A stretch of DNA of 64,000 nucleotides from Paenibacillus sp. JJ-100 (lineage in GTDB: Bacteria > Bacillota > Bacilli > Paenibacillales > Paenibacillaceae). Below the pieces are notes generated by a model. It saw only the letters and a list, made by a program, of their open reading frames with translations. It was not told the DNA's origin and ran no database searches. Below, one piece after another: positions 26,627 through 34,863 of the stretch. Both the position numbers and the translations under genes were made by a program. The stretch spans positions 235,027 through 299,026 of the forward strand of contig NZ_CAOJCM010000005.1 of NCBI RefSeq assembly GCF_948329825.1, read 5' to 3'. The stretch's first letter is position 1; every line of letters starts with the position of its first letter.

Positions 26627-26856
26627 TCCCTTTTGAGAATAGCTGGCCTTACGATGTCATCATGGGGGATATTTATGTACAGCAATGCCCTTTTTGCGGA
26701 GCAAATAATGTACTATTGCCTCTTAAACCCAAAGAACTCGTCCGTATCCGTGAAGGAAAAAAGAAATTACTGGTTTTCCCTTGTTGTAATAGCAATATGA
26801 CCGTCATTGATACCGATAATGATTACTTGCTGTCCAGTCGTCCTGTCCGTTCATAG
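26623..26856 (+). CDS. Small cysteine-motif hypothetical protein
   Basis: A 77-residue protein with CPFC near the N-terminus and a Cys-Cys pair in VFPCCNSN, a possible zinc-binding knuckle. The family is not recognised. The start codon overlaps the stop of the YycC-like gene by four bases (ATGA). A GGCTGCG/CGCAGCC hairpin at 26880-26897 could terminate it, although that hairpin lies within the last codons of the convergent DUF2225 gene. Confidence 0.65.
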   Translation: MIPFENSWPYDVIMGDIYVQQCPFCGANNVLLPLKPKELVRIREGKKKLLVFPCCNSNMTVIDTDNDYLLSSRPVRS

Positions 26857-26872
26857 CCCTGAATCCAATACA

Positions 26873-27604
26873 TTAAAGGGGGCTGCGCTTCGCAGCCTCT
26901 TTGTCTGCCTCCAGCATTTCTTCGGGCAGCTCCATTTTTCCAGATATCATCTGTTCGCGCACCAATGCCCATTGTTCCCTTGAAGCTCGAATCATTGCTG
27001 CATCCGTAATTCGCTTGTCATGAATGACTCGGGCAAACCACTTGACTGCTTCATGGAACCGCCCTACTCTGCGATTGAGTTCTCCGATCAAATACAATAA
27101 TTTCGCTTCATTGCCGCCTGTCCCTTCCTGTTCAAACACTTTAACATAAGCCTCCAGGCTAAATTCAAGGAAACGATTCTCTTGTTCATGATCTTCCATA
27201 TACCGATACAACCAAGCTAAATGATGCAACAGACCGGCTACAACGCGCTCCTTTTCCTGAATCACCTGAGCACACAGTAAGCCTAATTTGTATGTAGCGA
27301 GTGCCTGCTCCAGATTCCTTGCACCACTGTAATCCCGTTTGACCCAACGATTTCCGATCTGTTCCATAAATGCCTTACGTTGCTTCTCATTCAGATTCCC
27401 CGTTGAATTCTCCGTTGAAGCAAATCCACAGGACGGACAGATCCGGACAACATAAAAATCAGGATTTTCCTCTTTGTAATACATACAAAAATCAGAATCT
27501 GTCCGGTAAGGCCGTTTCAAACTCGGTCTAACACGTGAAGTTTTGAATTCGGTCTCGCAATAGTGACACGTCACCTTCACCTTATACAGCGGCTCTAATT
27601 CCAC
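26873..27604 (-). CDS. DUF2225 protein
   Basis: A 243-residue cytosolic protein of the DUF2225 family. The N-terminal half carries two Cys pairs (VTCHYCETEF and RICPSCGFAS) that probably bind zinc. The C-terminal half is helical and TPR-like, with repeated YKLGLLCAQ / LLYLIGELNRR units. Function is unknown in the family; a protein-protein scaffold is an inference from the repeats. The DUF2225 and globin genes may form a unit, with a 40-base gap. Confidence 0.8.
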   Translation of the reverse strand: MELEPLYKVKVTCHYCETEFKTSRVRPSLKRPYRTDSDFCMYYKEENPDFYVVRICPSCGFASTENSTGNLNEKQRKAFMEQIGNRWVKRDYSGARNLEQALATYKLGLLCAQVIQEKERVVAGLLHHLAWLYRYMEDHEQENRFLEFSLEAYVKVFEQEGTGGNEAKLLYLIGELNRRVGRFHEAVKWFARVIHDKRITDAAMIRASREQWALVREQMISGKMELPEEMLEADKEAAKRSPL

Positions 27605-27644
27605 TTGTCTATCCCTCTCCCCTAAGGCTTGTTGTATGTTGGAA

Positions 27645-28022
27645 CTATGGTGTATTCACGAAATGGTGCGCAGGCCCAGACAAACGTTGCAATATAAAGG
27701 AATGTAGCGGCTCCTCGACACCAACCTGTGTTAACGCTTGATTCATGCATGCCAGCCATGCCTCAGCTCGCTCAACCGTCACCTCGAAATGCATATGACG
27801 AGCACGCATCATTGGATGTCCGTACGCCTCAGAAAACAACGCCGGTCCTCCAAAAAATTGAGATAGAAACATGAACTGTTTGTCCATTACTGGACCAATA
27901 TCTTCTGGGAATAGTGGTGCTAGCTGTTCATTTTGCACAACGATGGGATAAAAAGCTTCCACCAATGCACGAACACCCTGCTCACCGCCAAGATTGTCAT
28001 AGATACTTAAATTGGGATTCAT
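27645..28022 (-). CDS. Group II truncated hemoglobin
   Basis: A 125-residue 2-on-2 globin (TrHbO/YjbI type). Landmarks are SIYDNLGGEQGV at the N-terminus, FLSQFFGGPALFSEAYGHPM with the proximal F-helix region, RARHMHFEV with the proximal His, and AEAWLACM with the Trp typical of group II. It binds oxygen or nitric oxide at heme. In B. subtilis the homologue lies next to yjbH, but here it precedes DUF2225. Physiological role not inferable. Confidence 0.9.
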   Translation of the reverse strand: MNPNLSIYDNLGGEQGVRALVEAFYPIVVQNEQLAPLFPEDIGPVMDKQFMFLSQFFGGPALFSEAYGHPMMRARHMHFEVTVERAEAWLACMNQALTQVGVEEPLHSFILQRLSGPAHHFVNTP

Positions 28023-28216
28023 TATTCTCCCCCTTATTTGTCGAATTTTGCAATATAATACACGTTACATGAACATGGTAAACAATAGATCAATGAGCTT
28101 CACCTTAAAGGCAAGCATCTTCATTCTATCAAAAAAAATCAAAAAGTCCTATATCATATGGAGGTTGATGTTGGAATAGAGCCTTATGTATCAAGGACTT
28201 TATAGCCTAGAAACAC

Positions 28217-28246
28217 AAAAAAAAGCGCCAACACAAAGGCTGACGC
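28217..28246 (-). terminator. Terminator of the 37-aa peptide gene
   Basis: Minus strand GCGTCAGC / GTTGGCGC (G-U pairs included) followed by eight T. It lies 13 bases past the small gene's stop and supports that gene being real. Region 28023-28216 otherwise shows a long weak inverted repeat around AAAGTCCT/AGGACTTT but no gene. Confidence 0.8.
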
Positions 28247-28258
28247 ACCACATATCCA

Positions 28259-28372
28259 TTAATAACTTCGCCAATCTTCCTCTTCAGTACGCACCAGCGA
28301 GGCGCGTATAACATACACAAATGCACAGACCAAGACTCCGGCGATAAGACTCATGATCATCACTCCATCCAT
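28259..28372 (-). CDS. 37-residue single-pass membrane peptide
   Basis: Encodes MDGVMIMSLIAGVLVCAFVY then a short basic/acidic tail ending EEDWRSY. One membrane helix (about 5-23), with the C-terminus probably cytosolic. GGTGGA lies six bases before the ATG, an extended -10 element lies upstream, and an intrinsic terminator follows immediately, so it looks like a complete monocistronic gene. The family is not recognised; KdpF- or CydX-like subunit peptides have similar size but not this sequence. Confidence 0.6.
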   Translation of the reverse strand: MDGVMIMSLIAGVLVCAFVYVIRASLVRTEEEDWRSY

Positions 28373-28420
28373 ATTGATTCCACCTTTATGACAATTAGGT
28401 GACGTTCAGGCGTTTTTACT

Positions 28421-28429
28421 ATTTTAGCA
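28421..28429 (-). promoter_or_regulatory. Extended -10 promoter of the 37-aa peptide gene
   Basis: Minus strand TGC-TAAAAT, about 50 bases upstream of the start codon. No good -35 is seen. Confidence 0.4.
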
Positions 28430-28572
28430 TACATCAATCAAAAGAACAGCCATTTTTGCAAACGCTTACTAATTATTATTTGTACTGTTTGTCCACTCTT
28501 TCTCATATATTGATGGCAATAGCTCCCTGAAAAACAACAGGTTATTCATCTGAACAATAAAGGAGAAAACTC

Positions 28573-29811
28573 ATGACTGCTCCTAAGCGTATTATGCAAA
28601 TATGGATTATATTCGCTCTCCTGATCTTCTCTATTCTCATGGCTATGCATCCAGTGGAGACCTGGCATGCTAGCGTAAGGGGACTATCCATTTGGTGGGA
28701 TGTTTTATTCCCATCTCTATTTCCCTTTCTGGTATTATCCGAGCTGCTTCTTGGCTTTGGTATCGTGCATTTCTTAGGTACACTGCTTAATCCGCTCATG
28801 AGGCCATTATTTCGAGTTCCAGGAAGTGGAGGTTTTGTCTTCGCAGTAAGCTGCGCTTCAGGTTACCCTACTGGAGCTAAACTAACGGCCCAATTATGGG
28901 AACAGAAGCTGGTTACACGAGAGGAAGGGGAGCGCTTGGTCGCATTCACCACCTCATCCGATCCCATCTTTATGATTGGGGCAGTATCCGTCGGATTTTT
29001 TCATAATACATCTATTGCTCCGATTCTTGTGGCATCCCATTACTCGGCTGCTTTTCTAGTAGGTGTACTCATGCGCTTCCATGGTCAATCTACTGCTAAG
29101 TTGCAACCCGCTCTCTCGCCGTCTCATGAACAGCACCAGAACCGCTTCCTGCGCGCAATCTATGCAATGCATACAGCTAGACAAGCAGATGGACGGACAT
29201 TCGGCGAATTGCTACGGCACGCCGTGTCCTCTTCCCTACGACTTATTATTATCGTTGGCGGGCTTGTTGTATTCTTCTCTGTCATTATGGAATTATTGGT
29301 TCAGACCGGCTGGCTTGGCATATTATACGCTTGGACAGAACAAGGGCTTCAACTAGCTGGCTTACCACCATCCCTGTCACACAGTCTCGTTGGCGGCTTA
29401 TTCGAGGTCACTCTTGGAGCTAAGGAAGCCGGAGCCACAGCCAGCTCCATACCTCTTATCTTCAAAGTTGCCGCTGCCTCTTTTGTACTTTCCTGGGGAG
29501 GACTATCCGTCCATGCGCAGATCATGAGTGTACTGAGCAATACACCGATGCGATATGGACCTTTTTTATTGGCCAGAGCCATCCACGCAGCCATTGCACC
29601 CTTGCTTGTCATTCTGTTATGGCCCGTTCTAATGGCTAATGCGAGTTCCCCTGCATTTTTAAACAGTCCATTCAGTCACTCCATTTCTTCATCTCATCCG
29701 GGGTGGAGTTACATTGGAGCAACCGGAATACTCGTATGTGTATCGATCCTCTTCCTTCTGCTATGTCTTGCTCTACTCTCCCAGTTGATGCTTAAACGAA
29801 GCAATAAGTAA
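28573..29811 (+). CDS. ylbJ: Sporulation integral membrane protein YlbJ
   Basis: A 412-residue polytopic membrane protein of the nucleoside-recognition/Gate family, matching YlbJ. Diagnostic segments are WWDVLFPSLFPFLVLSELLL, SCASGYPTGAKL and TTSSDPIFMIGAV. YlbJ is a mother-cell (sigma-E) protein needed for heat-resistant spores in B. subtilis. AAAGGAG precedes the ATG. A CATATATT hexamer region at 28504-28511 resembles a sigma-E -10, but no matching -35 was found. It is monocistronic. Confidence 0.88.
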   Translation: MTAPKRIMQIWIIFALLIFSILMAMHPVETWHASVRGLSIWWDVLFPSLFPFLVLSELLLGFGIVHFLGTLLNPLMRPLFRVPGSGGFVFAVSCASGYPTGAKLTAQLWEQKLVTREEGERLVAFTTSSDPIFMIGAVSVGFFHNTSIAPILVASHYSAAFLVGVLMRFHGQSTAKLQPALSPSHEQHQNRFLRAIYAMHTARQADGRTFGELLRHAVSSSLRLIIIVGGLVVFFSVIMELLVQTGWLGILYAWTEQGLQLAGLPPSLSHSLVGGLFEVTLGAKEAGATASSIPLIFKVAAASFVLSWGGLSVHAQIMSVLSNTPMRYGPFLLARAIHAAIAPLLVILLWPVLMANASSPAFLNSPFSHSISSSHPGWSYIGATGILVCVSILFLLLCLALLSQLMLKRSNK

Positions 29812-29915
29812 GGCCAATCTCTAAAGCCAGTACCAAATAGTTTGCTTCAAACATTGTGTTCTGACGCGGAATTGATTATCATCGGTAGTATAATGACCAC
29901 AAAGGAGCTTTCATC

Positions 29916-30719
29916 TTGAGATACTATGTTCAAGACCGCGGAGACCAATTATCAATTGATCTAGCTCAGCAATTTCATGCGCTGGCGAAAGAAGAAGGGT
30001 TCAAGCTGGACGCAGAATCGCCGGAGATTGTCGTCTCCATCGGAGGCGATGGAACGATGCTTCAAGCTTTTCACAATTTCATTGACCGCATTCCGGATAT
30101 TGCTTTTGTTGGGGTTCATACAGGCCATCTCGGCTTCTATGCCGATTGGAAGAAGGAAGAATTAAGGGAACTGGTTAGATTGATGAGTGGTAAAGGCGAT
30201 CCAGGTCTCCTTAAACCGCGTATCGTGAAGTATCCATTACTCGAGCTGGAGATTCGTAAAAAGTCAGGTAACGCTTCGTACATTGCCTTGAATGAATTTA
30301 CGTTAAAAGGGGTCGACGGTACCGTTGTAGCTCAAGTTGATATCAATGACGTTACATTTGAGATGTTTCGGGGAGATGGCATCTGTGTCTCCACTCCTTC
30401 CGGCAGTACGGCGTATAACAAAGCGCTTGGCGGGGCCATGGTGCATCCTACCATTGAAGCCATTCAGATCGCAGAGATTGCTTCCATTAACAACCGCGTG
30501 TACCGAACGCTCGGCTCACCCGTCATTTTGCCCAAGCATCACCATTGCGATATTTTTTCACGTAAAGATCAGCGTTTGTTGCTAACGATTGATCACGTTA
30601 ATCTGATGGTAGAAGATTTGATATCTGTTCGTTGCCAGGTCTCCGAGCAAAAGGTCAGCTTTGCACGTTTTCGCCCCTACCCATTCTGGAATCGGGTTCG
30701 GACTGCCTTCCTTGACTAA
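29916..30719 (+). CDS. nadF: NAD kinase NadF (PpnKA type)
   Basis: A 267-residue ATP-NAD kinase producing NADP. The GGDGT motif is at residues 43-47, followed by GVHTGHLGFYADW, the NE motif in ALNEFTLKG, and CVSTPSGSTAYNKALGGA, the diacylglycerol-kinase-like fold signature. Length and the C-terminal RFARFRPYPFWNRV match B. subtilis NadF. The TTG start at 29916 has AAAGGAG eight bases upstream. It supplies NADP to the two glucose-6-phosphate dehydrogenases encoded nearby, though there is no direct operon link. Confidence 0.94.
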   Translation: MRYYVQDRGDQLSIDLAQQFHALAKEEGFKLDAESPEIVVSIGGDGTMLQAFHNFIDRIPDIAFVGVHTGHLGFYADWKKEELRELVRLMSGKGDPGLLKPRIVKYPLLELEIRKKSGNASYIALNEFTLKGVDGTVVAQVDINDVTFEMFRGDGICVSTPSGSTAYNKALGGAMVHPTIEAIQIAEIASINNRVYRTLGSPVILPKHHHCDIFSRKDQRLLLTIDHVNLMVEDLISVRCQVSEQKVSFARFRPYPFWNRVRTAFLD

Positions 30720-30765
30720 CTTATACGATTCAATTTTAGGTGAAAATTCAAACATCGATGTATAC

Positions 30766-30797
30766 AAAAAAGCGGTCCTTCTCAGGAACCGCTTTTT
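30766..30797. terminator. Bidirectional terminator between nadF and yutD
   Basis: AAAAAAGCGGT / ACCGCTTTTT arms. The right arm overlaps the last codons of yutD, so both converging transcripts share one hairpin. Confidence 0.8.
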
Positions 30798-31252
30798 GCT
30801 TTGGCTTGAGGTTGCTCTTTACACTTCTGAAGCACAAAGTATGCACAACCAAAGTTACAATACTCATTGATGTAATCCACCAGATACGAAATAGTGGAAT
30901 CCTTTGTTGCCTTGGGGTGGTTGTCCCGATAGAAGCCTTTGAGTCTCAATTGGCTATATCCCCAATCCCCAATAATGTAGTCATAACGCTCCAGCACTTC
31001 ACTGTACCGGTCACGAAACACTTCAGCATTCCAACCTTCTTTGTGATTCTGAACGATTTCGTAATTTTTGCCGCCAACCTGCACAATCACAGGAGCTTTT
31101 GGTTTTTCCTGTACGGTTTCCTGAGTCGTTTCTTGAGTAGTTTCTTGAGTAGTCTCCTGAACGTTCTCTTGAACGGTTTCATTTACAGCATCCTGCACCT
31201 GCTGTTGTTCTTCTTTATTATTATCCTGTTCCAATCCGGACTCCTCCATCAT
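30782..31252 (-). CDS. yutD: YutD-family protein
   Basis: A 156-residue protein whose C-terminal half is the YutD domain (DUF1027): NYEIVQNHKEGWNAEVF, YDYIIGDWGYSQLRLKGF and YINEYCNFGCAYFVLQKC with conserved cysteines. The N-terminal 50 residues are a low-complexity Gln/Thr/Glu tract with repeated TQET units, encoded by 12-base repeats at 31117-31176. Function is unknown. Its ATG overlaps the lipA stop by four bases. The pairing with lipA and lytH matches B. subtilis. Confidence 0.85.
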   Translation of the reverse strand: MMEESGLEQDNNKEEQQQVQDAVNETVQENVQETTQETTQETTQETVQEKPKAPVIVQVGGKNYEIVQNHKEGWNAEVFRDRYSEVLERYDYIIGDWGYSQLRLKGFYRDNHPKATKDSTISYLVDYINEYCNFGCAYFVLQKCKEQPQAKAKSGS

Positions 31253-32148
31253 GCGTTTGTTGCCGCCTGTTCCGTATGCTGGTTAGCAGATTTCACCTGT
31301 TCATGCGCATGATAAGAACTGCGTACCATCGGACCGGATTCCACGTGACTGAACCCACGTTTCAAACCTTCCTGTTTGAGTGCCGCAAATTCTTCAGGCG
31401 GATAGTACTTCTCAACATATAGATGTTTTTCGGATGGTTGCAAGTACTGACCAATGGTCATAATGTCACAGTTCACCGCGCGAAGATCATCCATCGTTGC
31501 TAAAATTTCGTTATATTCTTCACCTACACCCAGCATAATACTTGATTTTGTTGGAATATTAGGCTGCATCTCCTTGGCACGAGCAAGCAATTCCAGCGAA
31601 CGTCTATACTTCGCTTTGGCACGCACTTTATCTGACAATCGTTCAACCGTTTCAATGTTGTGGTTCAAAATATCCGGTTTAGCATCCATCACGATCTGCA
31701 GTGAATCGCGGTCTCCCATAAAGTCCGGAATAAGCACCTCCACGCTACACAGCGGCAATCGTCTGCGTACAGCCTTCACTGTCTCGGCAAAAATAGTTGC
31801 TCCACCATCCTTCAAGTCATCTCGAGCTACACTCGTTATGACGCAATGCTGCAAGTTCATCTGTTCTGCTGCTTCTGCCACGCGTTCCGGTTCTTGCAGA
31901 TCCAGTTCCGTAGGCAAACCAGTATTAACTGCACAGAATCGACATGCTCTAGTACAGATGTCACCCAAAATCATAAAAGTGGCTGTTCGATTCGCCCAGC
32001 ATTCATAAATATTTGGACACCGTGCTTCCTCACATACGGTATGCAATGTTTTGGAACGCATCATCGTTTTAATTTCCTGATAATTATCTCCAGTTGTCAA
32101 TTTGATCCGAATCCAGTCCGGCTTCGGTTCTTTAACGCGTTTAGCCAA
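31249..32148 (-). CDS. lipA: Lipoyl synthase
   Basis: A 299-residue radical-SAM enzyme that inserts sulfur at C6 and C8 of protein-bound octanoyl groups. Both 4Fe-4S clusters are visible: the auxiliary cluster CEEARCPNIYEC (Cys39, 44, 50) and the SAM cluster CTRACRFC (Cys65, 69, 72). The terminal serine ligand is expected in GPMVRSSYHA. It is translationally coupled to yutD. An extended -10 promoter (TGG-TATAAT) lies 48 bases upstream. Confidence 0.96.
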   Translation of the reverse strand: MAKRVKEPKPDWIRIKLTTGDNYQEIKTMMRSKTLHTVCEEARCPNIYECWANRTATFMILGDICTRACRFCAVNTGLPTELDLQEPERVAEAAEQMNLQHCVITSVARDDLKDGGATIFAETVKAVRRRLPLCSVEVLIPDFMGDRDSLQIVMDAKPDILNHNIETVERLSDKVRAKAKYRRSLELLARAKEMQPNIPTKSSIMLGVGEEYNEILATMDDLRAVNCDIMTIGQYLQPSEKHLYVEKYYPPEEFAALKQEGLKRGFSHVESGPMVRSSYHAHEQVKSANQHTEQAATNA

Positions 32149-32195
32149 TGCTTAGACCTTCTTTCTACTGAAGTTAGCTTTTGCTTGGAACATAT

Positions 32196-32204
32196 TATAC
32201 CATG
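32196..32204 (-). promoter_or_regulatory. Extended -10 promoter of lipA-yutD
   Basis: Minus strand TGG-TATAAT. No strong -35 is visible 17 bases upstream, as is common for extended -10 promoters. Confidence 0.6.
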
Positions 32205-32344
32205 AAAGGCTTGGAAAAACCCCCATTTGTCACATCTTGTGCTTTCACAACATGGATAAAATCTGAGTGTTTGAAGAACGCTAGGATGTAGCTTGATCTA
32301 TCGGGTACAAGTGCATCATTTTAATGGAAAGGGGCTGCTTCCCT

Positions 32345-33421
32345 GTGCAACAGCACTGGATACTCCGCAACACTTACGGCTTTTGCTTCAAAATCTTACT
32401 CGCAGGCGCTCTGCTTCTCCCGTTCCTTCCTGCGGATGTTCACAGTGAGCCTGTACAAAAAAAGGATACGTTGAAAAAGGCCGCGGAATCAAGACCGGCT
32501 GACATTTTCGCTGCACGTCGGCATTTGTATGAAAGTATTGGTCAAGTCACCCAGATTCCATGGTACAGACTAGCTGCTATCGATCAGTATGAACGGACCA
32601 TCACACGAGCACATCCAAAGGATCGTAAGCATCCTGAAAGGTTAACTGGTATTTTCATGACTGCCCCGGCCTGGAGAGGCTGGCTGAATCCGGATGAGAC
32701 AGATCAGCATCCTGGTTCCATTCTATTTTTCAACGGAAAAGGTCGGGATGGATCAGGAGACGGGATAGCCGATCCTAACAACGATCTGGATGTTCTCTAC
32801 AGTATGGCCTCGATCATACAACAATACGGAAGTAAACCAGAGGATTTCGGCATTGCTCTCTGGGAATATTATCATAATTCAAGAGCCGTGCAGCGAATCC
32901 AACAATTTGCTAAGTTATATGAGCATTATGACAATCTGGATCTGTTCACACACGCCTTTCCAGTCCCTTTAGGCACCAATTATTCCTATCGCAGCACGTG
33001 GGGAACGAAGCGTAGTTGGGGCGGGTATCGCATTCATGAAGGGACCGATATTTTTGCCCCACATGGTCTGCCTGTTCGCAGCACGTGTTACGGTATTGTG
33101 GAGATTAAAGGGTGGAATCCATTTGGAGGCTGGCGTATCGGCATTCGGGATCTGAACAACCACTATCACTATTACGCTCATCTATCCGGCTTCGATAAAA
33201 GCGTTAAAGTTGGGGATGTTGTTACCCCTGGTCAGGTTGTAGGATGGGTAGGTAGCTCAGGTTATGGCAAACCAGGAACGCAGGGGAAGTTCCCCCCGCA
33301 TCTTCACTACGGCATCTATAGAGATAGCGGACTACATGAATGGTCGTTTGATCCTTATCCGTTGCTTCGACATTGGGAACAAGAAGAACGAAACCAAAAG
33401 AACAAAAAAGCAAAAAAATAA
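32345..33421 (+). CDS. lytH: LytH-like M23 sporulation endopeptidase
   Basis: An exported M23 (lysostaphin-type) zinc peptidase of 358 residues. After an N-terminal hydrophobic signal/anchor (about 13-32), the catalytic domain carries HEGTD (His231, Asp235), HYHYYAHL and HLHYG (His319, His321). B. subtilis LytH trims cortex peptides to single L-alanine side chains under sigma-K control. The GTG at 32345 has AAAGGGG ten bases upstream; an in-frame ATG 21 bases earlier overlaps that site. Gene order lytH-lipA-yutD-yunB matches B. subtilis. A TAAA repeat runs through the stop codon. Confidence 0.87.
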   Translation: MQQHWILRNTYGFCFKILLAGALLLPFLPADVHSEPVQKKDTLKKAAESRPADIFAARRHLYESIGQVTQIPWYRLAAIDQYERTITRAHPKDRKHPERLTGIFMTAPAWRGWLNPDETDQHPGSILFFNGKGRDGSGDGIADPNNDLDVLYSMASIIQQYGSKPEDFGIALWEYYHNSRAVQRIQQFAKLYEHYDNLDLFTHAFPVPLGTNYSYRSTWGTKRSWGGYRIHEGTDIFAPHGLPVRSTCYGIVEIKGWNPFGGWRIGIRDLNNHYHYYAHLSGFDKSVKVGDVVTPGQVVGWVGSSGYGKPGTQGKFPPHLHYGIYRDSGLHEWSFDPYPLLRHWEQEERNQKNKKAKK

Positions 33422-33438
33422 ATAAATAAATAAATAAA
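33419..33438. repeat. TAAA microsatellite over the lytH stop
   Basis: Five tandem TAAA units; the first supplies the stop codon. A like repeat is at 46249-46264. Confidence 0.9.
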
Positions 33439-33471
33439 TCATTTGTTTCGTTTAAACTACATGTTTTGCAT

Positions 33472-33516
33472 TAGAAAAAGGGAACCTCTGCAAGCGCGAG
33501 AGGTTCCTTTTTCTAT
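33472..33516. terminator. Terminator of lytH
   Basis: TAGAAAAAGGGAACCTCT and AGAGGTTCCTTTTTCTA arms with one bulged G, symmetric and probably bidirectional towards yunB. Confidence 0.85.
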
Positions 33517-33590
33517 GGTAATAATGTAGATCACGAATTGTTCCCAACATGCAATCGTCTACTCCTCGCATCACCTAAACGGGTCTTAAC

Positions 33591-34532
33591 CTATGGATTC
33601 CCATTCCCACCAGACTGTGAATTCCCGTTCAGATCAGGCAGGTCCGGTTCAATCTCAAGACCATTTGGCTGTGTATTGTAGTCCGGTGTTTGCAACGGAA
33701 TCTGTGGCTGTGGCTGATTATTCGATGCATCCGTGCCATGACCATCATTGCCATGGGTTGCACCGTTTCCATTGTTCGTATGACCACTGCCGCCTCCGCT
33801 AGATACGCCAGCTTGACCTGATGGCAGTGCTATAGCGGGGGCGTTACTGCCGTTACTTCCAACGGGTTTGCCCTGATTGTCATAGTAATACATTGGCACA
33901 TCACCAACAACGAGCAGATAAGAGATCGGGATCTCTGTGTCTACTGTCTCAGGTTCCATATCAAAAGGTACAACGACGGCGACTTCAGCGATAATGTGAA
34001 TATACACCTCCACAAGTATCATATTAATGCCTGCATTTTGCTGACGTGTATTGAGGTCAACCTTCACCGCTCCTTGTGGCTCTATGCGAACCGGTATGCT
34101 TGGACCAAACGATGCCATGACTGGACTGCCCAGAGCCTGACCCAGCGGAATTTTTTCTTTCAACATATGCACATTCTGAAGGGTGGATTGCACCACATTC
34201 ATTGTGCTCGCCGTGATTCGCATATGCTCATTATAGTTCAGCATGAAGCCTGAAACTTTCCCCTCGGTGTCCGTTTTCCAGTCAATTAAGCCCTCCGTTG
34301 TCTTACCTTCAGCAACCTGTGCCGTAATAGCTTTGTTGATCGCCTCCGTTGCAATCTGCTTCATCCTAATCTTGGCCAGATGCATGATCGGCGGTTTCAT
34401 TTTTTTGTCTACATATGCGAACCCCTGCATCAAACAAAATGCAGATACAAGTACAACAATTAACCATACTTTGCGTTTGCCGCTAGGCGGCTTAGGCCGC
34501 CTTCTACGACTTCGCCATTTCTTTCGCATCAT
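33591..34532 (-). CDS. yunB: Sporulation protein YunB
   Basis: A membrane-anchored protein of 313 residues. A basic N-terminus (RKKWRSRRRRPKP) leads into one helix (about 22-40), then a soluble domain characteristic of YunB, including NEHMRITASTMNVVQ and GSPVMASFGPSIPVRIEP. A C-terminal Gly/Asn/Pro-rich tail (about 210-313) is longer than in Bacillus. YunB is a sigma-E-dependent protein of unknown mechanism. The ATG at 34532 follows GGGAGG by nine to ten bases; an upstream ATG at 34562 has no ribosome binding site. Confidence 0.85.
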   Translation of the reverse strand: MMRKKWRSRRRRPKPPSGKRKVWLIVVLVSAFCLMQGFAYVDKKMKPPIMHLAKIRMKQIATEAINKAITAQVAEGKTTEGLIDWKTDTEGKVSGFMLNYNEHMRITASTMNVVQSTLQNVHMLKEKIPLGQALGSPVMASFGPSIPVRIEPQGAVKVDLNTRQQNAGINMILVEVYIHIIAEVAVVVPFDMEPETVDTEIPISYLLVVGDVPMYYYDNQGKPVGSNGSNAPAIALPSGQAGVSSGGGSGHTNNGNGATHGNDGHGTDASNNQPQPQIPLQTPDYNTQPNGLEIEPDLPDLNGNSQSGGNGNP

Positions 34533-34654
34533 TGGAGCGTCCCTCCCCGCGAAATGAGCCATACGTTTATATGTTATCTGTATGCGACGTTGTCCTGAAA
34601 AAGAAGGACAATACTCGATAGGCTTGCTTGATAGGCTTCATGGGCTTAATTGGC

Positions 34655-34741
34655 TTGGCGATGCATAAGTGGTACGAAACAGCCGAGCGCAGTGAGGCCA
34701 CGGGTATGCATCTTATGCTCGCCAAGCTCGTTGATGCATTG
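34655..34741. repeat. Palindromic intergenic element
   Basis: CTTGGCGATGCATAAG is mirrored by CTTATGCTCGCCAAG, with a nested GATGCATA...TATGCATC pair and a third GATGCAT at 34733. No gene is supported in 34533-34863. Hairpin-prone, REP-like; one copy seen. Confidence 0.6.
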
Positions 34742-34793
34742 GAGTGGCCTGAACAGTGTTCCGCAGGATCTACACATCAGGTCACAGCAATGC

Positions 34794-34850
34794 AAAAAAA
34801 CCTTCCGCCACAGCAGATAGGTTATCTGCTCAAGCGAAAGGTTTTCTTTT
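34794..34850 (-). terminator. Terminator of gnd
   Basis: Long stem: AACCTTTCGC, AGCAGAT / ATCTGCT, GCGGAAGGTT, then seven T on the minus strand. Confidence 0.85.
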
Positions 34851-34863
34851 TAACAAGAATAGA

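Noticed and set aside
31117..31176. Short regular repeats considered as a CRISPR array
   Set aside because: Twelve-base in-frame units without spacers inside yutD; protein-coding low complexity.
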